The position numbers were made by a program, and so were the translations under genes. A stretch of 20,523 bases of DNA from DATJFQ01 sp035495555 (GTDB lineage Bacteria; Acidobacteriota; Vicinamibacteria; Vicinamibacterales; 2-12-FULL-66-21). Where the stretch lies: NCBI GenBank assembly GCA_035495555.1, contig DATJFQ010000061.1:1-20523 (forward strand), given 5' to 3'. The notes below the pieces were generated by a model that did not search any database, was not told the origin of the DNA, and saw only the letters and a program-made list of their open reading frames with translations. Below are positions 16,149-20,523 of this stretch, one piece after another; position 1 is the stretch's first letter; the number at the start of each line of letters is the position of its first letter.

Positions 16149-16879
16149 AGATCCTCAGTTACAACATCCGCCACGGCGGCGTCGGACGCGCGGGTCCGAT
16201 CGCGGATGTCATTGCGCACGCCGCGCCGGACATCGTCATCCTGCAGGAAGCGACGCGCGCGGCCGTCGTCTCAGAGATCGGGGAACGGCTCTCGATGCAC
16301 CCGGCCGCCGCGGACGGCCAGTCGCTGGCTTTCCTCAGCCGCACTCCAGTCGCCCGTTATGCGTGGCACCACCCGCGGATCTCGCGGCATGCCTTTCTCG
16401 AAATCCAGCCGCAGCGCACCGAGTTCCGCATCTTCGGCCTGCATCTCAGCGCGGTGCACGCGGCGTGGACCGAACAGCGCCGCACGCTGGAGTTTCGCGC
16501 GCTGCTTCGCGCGATTGCGGCGCACCAGCACGGCTTCCACGTGCTGACGGGGGACTTCAACACGCTGGCGCCGGGCGAGTACCTCGACGTCGGCCGGCTG
16601 CCGGCGCGTCTGCGGGCACTCGTGTGGTTGAGCGGCGGACGCATCCGCTGGCGCACCATCCGGCGCGTGCTCGATGCCGGGTACATCGATGCGTTCCGCG
16701 CGCTGCACCCGGATGCGCCAGGCCCGACCTTTCCGGTGTGGGATCCGCATATCCGGCTCGATTACCTGTTTTTGCCGAGCGGCTGGCGCGGAAGGCTGAT
16801 CGCGAGCGAGGTCGTGATGCAGGGGCCCGTCCGCGAGGCGTCCGATCATCTCCCGTTGCTGACGGAATTGCTCCTGTAG
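16145..16879 (+). CDS. Endonuclease/exonuclease/phosphatase (EEP) family hydrolase
   Basis: A 244-aa metal-dependent phosphoesterase. The family residues are in order: MKILSYNIRHGG (1-12, metal-region Asn7), ILQEAT (Glu35), GLHLSAVH (98-105), TGDFNTLAPGEY (135-146, Asp137 and Asn139), LDYLFLPSGW, and the terminal SDHLPLL (233-239, with the Asp-His pair). These fit a full-length EEP fold. No signal peptide is visible, so it is probably cytoplasmic. Substrates in the family range from DNA and RNA ends to phosphoinositides and sphingomyelin, and none can be chosen from sequence. The GTG start overlaps the TGA of the upstream nucleotidyltransferase gene. The gene ends 9 nt from the convergent hypothetical gene. 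Confidence 0.9.
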   Translation: MKILSYNIRHGGVGRAGPIADVIAHAAPDIVILQEATRAAVVSEIGERLSMHPAAADGQSLAFLSRTPVARYAWHHPRISRHAFLEIQPQRTEFRIFGLHLSAVHAAWTEQRRTLEFRALLRAIAAHQHGFHVLTGDFNTLAPGEYLDVGRLPARLRALVWLSGGRIRWRTIRRVLDAGYIDAFRALHPDAPGPTFPVWDPHIRLDYLFLPSGWRGRLIASEVVMQGPVREASDHLPLLTELLL

Positions 16880-16888
16880 AACCGGCGC

Positions 16889-17281
16889 TCAGGCCATCCG
16901 GCGAACGGTGAGATACAACGGGCCGACGCCGACGATGAGGAGCATCGGATACGTGAGTTTCCCGGGCCGGTTGATGACCTCGAAGCGGACCTGCTCGCCG
17001 AGCTTCACATCGAAATCGATCGTCTTCCACACGAACGTGTTGTTGAACTTCAGGCGATGCGGACCGGGGTCGAGCTCCGTGGTGAACGTCTCGCCGAACA
17101 TCAGCGTACCAACCTTGTGGTCGTCGAGCGTGAGATAGATCTGGCGATCTTTGAAATCCTCGTTCGACGTACGGACGATGGTCAGCGAGGCGGGCTGCTG
17201 GTTGTAGAGACGTTCCCAGTACTCGATGTCGTCGACCAGCGTTTCGAGCGGCAGCTCTTCTGTGAGGACCCCGGGGGACAT
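16889..17281 (-). CDS. Small protein of unknown function with a C-terminal hydrophobic tail
   Basis: A 130-aa protein of unrecognised family. The middle is beta-strand-like (IYLTLDDHKVGTLMFGE, then DPGPHRLKFNNTF), a pattern seen in PEGA/carboxypeptidase-regulatory-like sandwiches. The C-terminus (YPMLLIVGVGPLYLTVRRMA) is a single hydrophobic stretch ending in basic residues, so it may be a tail-anchored membrane protein with the beta domain in the cytoplasm. The start is taken as ATG 17281; a TTG at 17284 is one codon upstream. No Shine-Dalgarno is visible. TAGACT (complement 17291-17296) lies 9 nt upstream and could be a weak -10. The downstream end converges with the EEP gene. Confidence 0.7.
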   Translation of the reverse strand: MSPGVLTEELPLETLVDDIEYWERLYNQQPASLTIVRTSNEDFKDRQIYLTLDDHKVGTLMFGETFTTELDPGPHRLKFNNTFVWKTIDFDVKLGEQVRFEVINRPGKLTYPMLLIVGVGPLYLTVRRMA

Positions 17282-17317
17282 CAATTTGCGAGTCTAATCA
17301 GAAGGGTGCATCAACCA

Positions 17318-17362
17318 CAACTCCCAACTCCCAAGAATTAAGAAATTGGGAGTTGGGAATTG
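17318..17362. terminator. 17-bp inverted repeat downstream of the metalloprotease gene
   Basis: The left arm (17318-17334) and right arm (17346-17362) match at 16 of 17 positions, around an 11-nt AT-rich loop (17335-17345). It lies 20 nt beyond the TGA of the minus-strand metalloprotease gene (complement 17382-17384), so it could stop transcription or stabilise its mRNA 3' end. No U-run follows the hairpin on the minus strand, so intrinsic termination is uncertain. The arms are built from the 7-bp repeat listed separately. Confidence 0.55.
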
Positions 17363-17373
17363 GGAATTGGGAA
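17346..17373. repeat. Heptanucleotide tandem repeat, 4 units of TTGGGAA
   Basis: Units at 17346-17352 (TTGGGAG) and at 17353-17359, 17360-17366 and 17367-17373 (TTGGGAA). Two inverted copies of the first unit lie just to the left (within 17318-17334) and create the hairpin. It sits between the metalloprotease stop and the start of the small hypothetical gene. It is much richer in A+T than its surroundings. Confidence 0.85.
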
Positions 17374-17381
17374 TTTTCTGA

Positions 17382-19985
17382 TCAATGCCCTCCATCCCGC
17401 CATCCGCACCACGAAGGCACCGTGAGCCACTCCATCCCCGTGTCGCCGATGGGGGCGCCGGGCGGTGCGTCGAAGGTGGACGGCGATACGATCGGCGCCG
17501 CGGGACGTTCGAGGAAGCGTTTGATATCGGCGTTCATCAGGTTCTGAGCGGCGACGTCTTCCGGCTGCGACGCGCCCAATCCGCGATTGCTCTGGATAGC
17601 TGCGAGAGCAGATGAGGCGATCGCCCGGACCTGTGGCATGGGCGCGCCGCCCGCGAGCCAGATCAGCCGCTCGACGAGCGCACGCGAACTCGCGCGGCGG
17701 ATCTCCTGCTCGTACGGGCTGCTCGCCTGGGCCTCGAACGTCGCCTTGCGCAGACGCTCGATCACGTCATCGAGGCCGGGCAGCGACGGATCGAGCGCAT
17801 GCTGCGCGACCATCCGTGAGGCGCGCTCCGGTTCGAGCACGAACCCGATCGTCACGTCGGCCGCAATCGATGCCGGGCTGATCGGATCGAAGGTGTCGCC
17901 CGTGTAGCGAGCGAACAGTTCGCGATGCCGCGCCCAGCCCGACGGCCGCGGCGGGATCTTGTCCAGCGCCGTCCTGGGAAGCACCAGCTCCGACGGCTTC
18001 AACGTCGCCATCAGCGCGTCGAGCGCTTCAGTCTGGAGGTTGGCGGGCTCCCACTTCGTCGGCGTCCGCCCGTCGCCGCGGAACGCATAGATGTAGTCCT
18101 GGCCGGCGATCATCGATGCCGCCGCCTCGACCGAGTAGCGGTGATACATGTAGAGCGGCACGAGCGCTTCTTCCATCGTCGCCATCGGCTGATCCTTTCG
18201 GATGACCGTCTCGTCGAAGCGATCGAGCGCCGCACGGCGGACCTTCATGATGCGGTTGAGTTCCTGCGCCTGGTCGACCCCGTTGGACCATTGATCGACC
18301 TTCGGATTCGAATCGGTGTCCTGATTCGTCATGTAACGCAGGTCCTGCGACCACGCATCGTCCAGGATCTTTCGGAGGGCGGTTTTCTCATCGGTGCCCT
18401 TCGGGAACTCCTGGTAACCGTATGCGATCGCCACCTTATCCCACGGACCGATCCCCGCGGCGTACGCGTCCGAGAGGTCGACCGTGCCGTCTTCGCGCAG
18501 TTTCTCGAGCGGGTGCGGATAATCCATGACCGAGATGCGGCCCTTCGAACTGTCGTAGTACTGGTGGCCGAGGCCGAGCGTGTGGCCGACTTCGTGCGCC
18601 GCGAGCTGGCGGATTCGCGCGAGAGCGGCCTCTGCGGGGATCGAGGGAGTTTCGTCGCCGGTCTTGTACGGCGCCAGCAGGCCTTCGAACATCAGATAGT
18701 CCTGCCGGTCTCGCAGCGATCCGAGCGTGACCGTCGCCTTGATGATTTCGCCGGTTCGAGGGTCGGCGAGGCTCGCGCCCGAACTCCAGCCGCGGGTCGA
18801 CCGGTGCACCCAGTTGATCATGTTGTAGCGGATGTCCATCGGGTCGGCGCCTTCGGGGAGGAGATCCACTTTGAACGCGTTGCGGAAGCCCGCCGCCTCG
18901 AAGGCCTGGTTCCACCAGCGCGCACCTTCGAGCAGCGCAGTGCGGATCGGTTCCGGTGTGCCGCGATCGACGTAGTACTGAATCGGCGTGACCACGTCGC
19001 TCACGCGCGCCGCCGGGTCGACTTTCTGGAGTCGATGGCGCCGGATGAAGCGCTGCACGATCGGGGCTCCAAGCGGCGTGGAATAGTCGACGTACTGCAT
19101 GGCGCTGTATCCGGCGCGCGGATCATCCACACGCGGCTTGTAGTCGTTGTCGGGAAGCTCGGCGAAGGTGGAGTGCTCGCGGACGGTCACGGCATCCGCC
19201 GATGGCGTCACGCTTGCGACGCTGCCGGAAAACAATCCGAATCCACCCGTCCCACGCCCGGCGGGAATCGGCGAGTCCACAGGCGGCGGTCCCTGCACCG
19301 GCCCGACCGCGCCGCCGCGTCCGCCGCCGGCGGCCTCGTTGGCGAACGTGAGGAGCGCATCGACTTCGGTGTTCTTTGGAAACGCTTTCGTCCATGCCAT
19401 GTCGACGGCGCTGCGCGTGCGATCGACGCGGTAATTGCCGGGCCGCATCCGCGCGCCTGCGTTCATCACGTCGCGGACGAAGAAATCTGTCGCGTCCACG
19501 AGCACGCGCTTGTCGGTTTCGGCGGCGACGGTGAATCCGTACAGCACCGACTTCGCGAACGCGTCCTCGACGGCGCGGAGTTCGTCCGGGTTCGTCGTCG
19601 TGGCGCGCCACGTGTAATTGGGCTGCACGAGCATGACGCGCGGCCCCACGCGCTGAAACTTGACGACGCGGCCCTGGCCGGACTCACCGCGGTCGAGCCC
19701 GATGTCGTTGGAGCCGAGGCCGGCCGAGAGCCCCGTCGCGTAGAGCATCTCCGTGTCGAACTTGTTGATCTCCATCCAGAGCGAGCCCGTCTTGTCGTCC
19801 CAGTAGAGGGGGACGTAGCCATCGAGCTTCTGCATGCCGGTCGTTCGCTGCTCGATTGTCGGCGGCGGGCCGCCGGCGTTCGCACCGCCCTGGCGGCCCT
19901 GCGGCGCCTGCTGGGCGAGCGGCGAGGCGAGCGCGGCTGAAAAGAGACAGACGATTAGTGTGAAGAGGGACCTGTGTGTTCGCAT
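17382..19985 (-). CDS. Secreted zinc metalloprotease (HExxHxxGxxH, acidobacterial DUF5117/DUF4953-like)
   Basis: An 867-aa predicted exported metalloprotease. The signal peptide is at residues 1-25 (SLFTLIVCLFSAALASPLAQ, cleavage probably near ALA-SP). Residues about 40-330 form the N-terminal domain typical of large DUF5117-type proteins. The metzincin zinc motif HEVGHTLGLGH is at 464-474, with Glu465 catalytic and His464, His468 and His474 as ligands; the Met-turn SVMDYP (485-490) follows. The C-terminal part (about 560-867) is helical and unassigned. The Gly/Pro-rich stretch 218-250 is probably an exposed linker. It likely degrades extracellular or periplasmic protein for nutrition. TATAAT lies 8 nt before the ATG with no Shine-Dalgarno, so the transcript may be leaderless. 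Confidence 0.93.
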   Translation of the reverse strand: MRTHRSLFTLIVCLFSAALASPLAQQAPQGRQGGANAGGPPPTIEQRTTGMQKLDGYVPLYWDDKTGSLWMEINKFDTEMLYATGLSAGLGSNDIGLDRGESGQGRVVKFQRVGPRVMLVQPNYTWRATTTNPDELRAVEDAFAKSVLYGFTVAAETDKRVLVDATDFFVRDVMNAGARMRPGNYRVDRTRSAVDMAWTKAFPKNTEVDALLTFANEAAGGGRGGAVGPVQGPPPVDSPIPAGRGTGGFGLFSGSVASVTPSADAVTVREHSTFAELPDNDYKPRVDDPRAGYSAMQYVDYSTPLGAPIVQRFIRRHRLQKVDPAARVSDVVTPIQYYVDRGTPEPIRTALLEGARWWNQAFEAAGFRNAFKVDLLPEGADPMDIRYNMINWVHRSTRGWSSGASLADPRTGEIIKATVTLGSLRDRQDYLMFEGLLAPYKTGDETPSIPAEAALARIRQLAAHEVGHTLGLGHQYYDSSKGRISVMDYPHPLEKLREDGTVDLSDAYAAGIGPWDKVAIAYGYQEFPKGTDEKTALRKILDDAWSQDLRYMTNQDTDSNPKVDQWSNGVDQAQELNRIMKVRRAALDRFDETVIRKDQPMATMEEALVPLYMYHRYSVEAAASMIAGQDYIYAFRGDGRTPTKWEPANLQTEALDALMATLKPSELVLPRTALDKIPPRPSGWARHRELFARYTGDTFDPISPASIAADVTIGFVLEPERASRMVAQHALDPSLPGLDDVIERLRKATFEAQASSPYEQEIRRASSRALVERLIWLAGGAPMPQVRAIASSALAAIQSNRGLGASQPEDVAAQNLMNADIKRFLERPAAPIVSPSTFDAPPGAPIGDTGMEWLTVPSWCGWRDGGH

Positions 19986-19993
19986 GGCGCCGA

Positions 19994-19999
19994 ATTATA
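19994..19999 (-). promoter_or_regulatory. Candidate -10 box (TATAAT) of the metalloprotease gene, leaderless
   Basis: A perfect TATAAT on the minus strand with 8 nt to the ATG at 19985, the same spacing as the PadR promoter. The -35 region falls inside the 7-bp repeat array that begins at 20001, and no TTGACA-like hexamer is present at 17 bp. Confidence 0.6.
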
Positions 20000-20000
20000 A

Positions 20001-20098
20001 GCGCGCGGCGGGAGGCGCGAGGCCGGAGGCGCGAGGCGCGAGGCGCGTGGTGGGAGGCGCGAGGCGGGAGCTGCGAGGCGCGGGGTGCGAGGGAGCGG
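20001..20098. repeat. Degenerate heptanucleotide array, about 13-14 units near GCGCGAG
   Basis: The sequence can be cut into 7-bp units without a gap from 20001 to 20098. GCGCGAG recurs at 20015, 20029, 20036 and 20057; the others are 1-2 (occasionally 3) substitutions away (GCGGGAG at 20008 and 20064, GCCGGAG, GTGGGAG, CTGCGAG, GTGCGAG). It occupies the -35 and upstream region of the metalloprotease promoter, in the divergent gap before the four-helix-bundle gene. The frames that cross it are low-complexity Arg/Ala/Gly strings and are not credible genes. Confidence 0.85.
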
Positions 20099-20161
20099 CG
20101 CGGTATGACCGTTGCCATCCTGAATAGCGAGACGGTCAGCGTTCAACACGTTATCGCGTTT

Positions 20162-20180
20162 GTACGCAGCGAGTGCGTAC
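20162..20180 (+). promoter_or_regulatory. Perfect 7-bp inverted repeat just upstream of a Shine-Dalgarno
   Basis: GTACGCA (20162-20168) and TGCGTAC (20174-20180) form a perfect dyad around a 5-nt loop. It ends one base before AGGAGG (20182-20187), the ribosome binding site of the gene starting at 20196. It could be an operator for a dimeric repressor, or an mRNA hairpin affecting access to the ribosome binding site. Confidence 0.55.
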
Positions 20181-20195
20181 CAGGAGGGTCCGCGT

Positions 20196-20523
20196 ATGGG
20201 CGAAATCCGCACGTTCAGAGATCTGGAGGCCTGGAAGATCGGGATGCAGTTGGTGGAATCGGCGTATCGGCTGACGGCTTATTTCCCAGACGCCGAGCGC
20301 TACGGCCTGGTATCGCAGATGCGACGCGCCGCCGTGTCGATCCCGTCGAACATCGCTGAGGGGAATGCGGTGAACCGCCCGAAGTGGACCATCCGGCACG
20401 TGCTCGACGCCATCGGTTCGTCGTGTGAATTCGACACTCAGCTCGAGGCCGCTCTGCGGCTTCGCTTCTGCACGCCCGAAGATGCAGCGGAAGTGCTGCG
20501 ACAGCTCGGTCGCGTCCAGAAGC
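20196..20523 (+). CDS. Four-helix-bundle protein (23S rRNA intervening-sequence protein family), 3'-truncated
   Basis: The frame is open from ATG 20196 to the window end (109 codons visible of a family usually about 115-130). Family hallmarks are FRDLEAWKIGMQLV (7-20), a helix with YRLTAYFPDAERYGL, and QMRRAAVSIPSNIAEG, the conserved signature of these proteins. The first examples are encoded inside 23S rRNA intervening sequences, but most copies are chromosomal stand-alone genes with unknown role; they form pentameric bundles in known structures. AGGAGG at 20182-20187 with 8-nt spacing fixes the start. No rRNA sequence is visible around it. The gene diverges from the metalloprotease across the 7-bp array. 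Confidence 0.9.
   Translation, partial: MGEIRTFRDLEAWKIGMQLVESAYRLTAYFPDAERYGLVSQMRRAAVSIPSNIAEGNAVNRPKWTIRHVLDAIGSSCEFDTQLEAALRLRFCTPEDAAEVLRQLGRVQK

Noticed and set aside
17925..19940. 671-codon plus-strand frame across the metalloprotease gene
   Set aside because: It has shadow composition (Arg, His, Asp, Val) and no domains. The minus strand carries a signal peptide and HExxHxxGxxH.
20001..20098. CRISPR array
   Set aside because: The units are 7 bp with no spacers and there are no cas genes.
20196..20523. 23S rRNA intervening sequence context for the four-helix-bundle gene
   Set aside because: No rRNA sequence is recognisable on either side within the window. The gene is a stand-alone chromosomal copy as far as can be seen.

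Overview
The window is GC-rich and dense in genes, with no stretch of more than about 210 bases lacking one. Several gene families point to Acidobacteriota, probably Vicinamibacteria-like: an ADOP-type double permease with its PadR regulator, a large secreted HExxHxxGxxH metalloprotease of the type expanded in that phylum, a Ser/Thr kinase fused to an ATPase and TPRs, and a four-helix-bundle (23S intervening-sequence type) protein. This assignment is inferred from gene content; there is no rRNA in the window.

Layout. Bases 1-688 (+) are the 3' part of a pruA-type P5C dehydrogenase. On the minus strand follow a small secreted protein (714-1202) and a two-CBS-domain protein (1220-1648). A GC-rich hairpin-bearing gap (1649-1852) separates these from the main minus-strand operon, transcribed from about 10,870 leftwards. 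That operon holds a Ser/Thr kinase/AAA/TPR protein (7416-10853), a multi-pass patatin-like lipase (4849-7410) and a 1001-residue fusion of a RoxA-like di-heme cytochrome with a catalase/allene-oxide-synthase-like domain (1853-4858). An acyltransferase-like gene (10914-12452, +) diverges from the operon, and both sides share a palindromic -10 box. Then come PadR and ADOP permease genes (12533-15586, +), a coupled nucleotidyltransferase/EEP-hydrolase pair (15660-16879, +), a small membrane-anchored protein (16889-17281, -), the metalloprotease (17382-19985, -), and the start of a four-helix-bundle gene (20196-end, +).

Most interesting content. The lipase, the RoxA-like oxygenase and the catalase-like domain with a Thr-His (allene-oxide-synthase-like) distal pocket are co-directional, nearly contiguous and preceded by a kinase/ATPase regulator. 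A sensible reading is a regulated membrane-lipid or isoprenoid oxidation pathway resembling oxylipin synthesis: release of an unsaturated acyl chain, dioxygenation, then rearrangement of the hydroperoxide. The substrates are inference.

Two other patterns run across the window. Four unrelated heptanucleotide tandem repeats sit at gene edges (704-717, 1176-1203, 17318-17373, 20001-20098). Candidate promoters lie so close to start codons (TATxxT, 8 nt, ATG) that leaderless transcription is likely for the PadR and metalloprotease genes.
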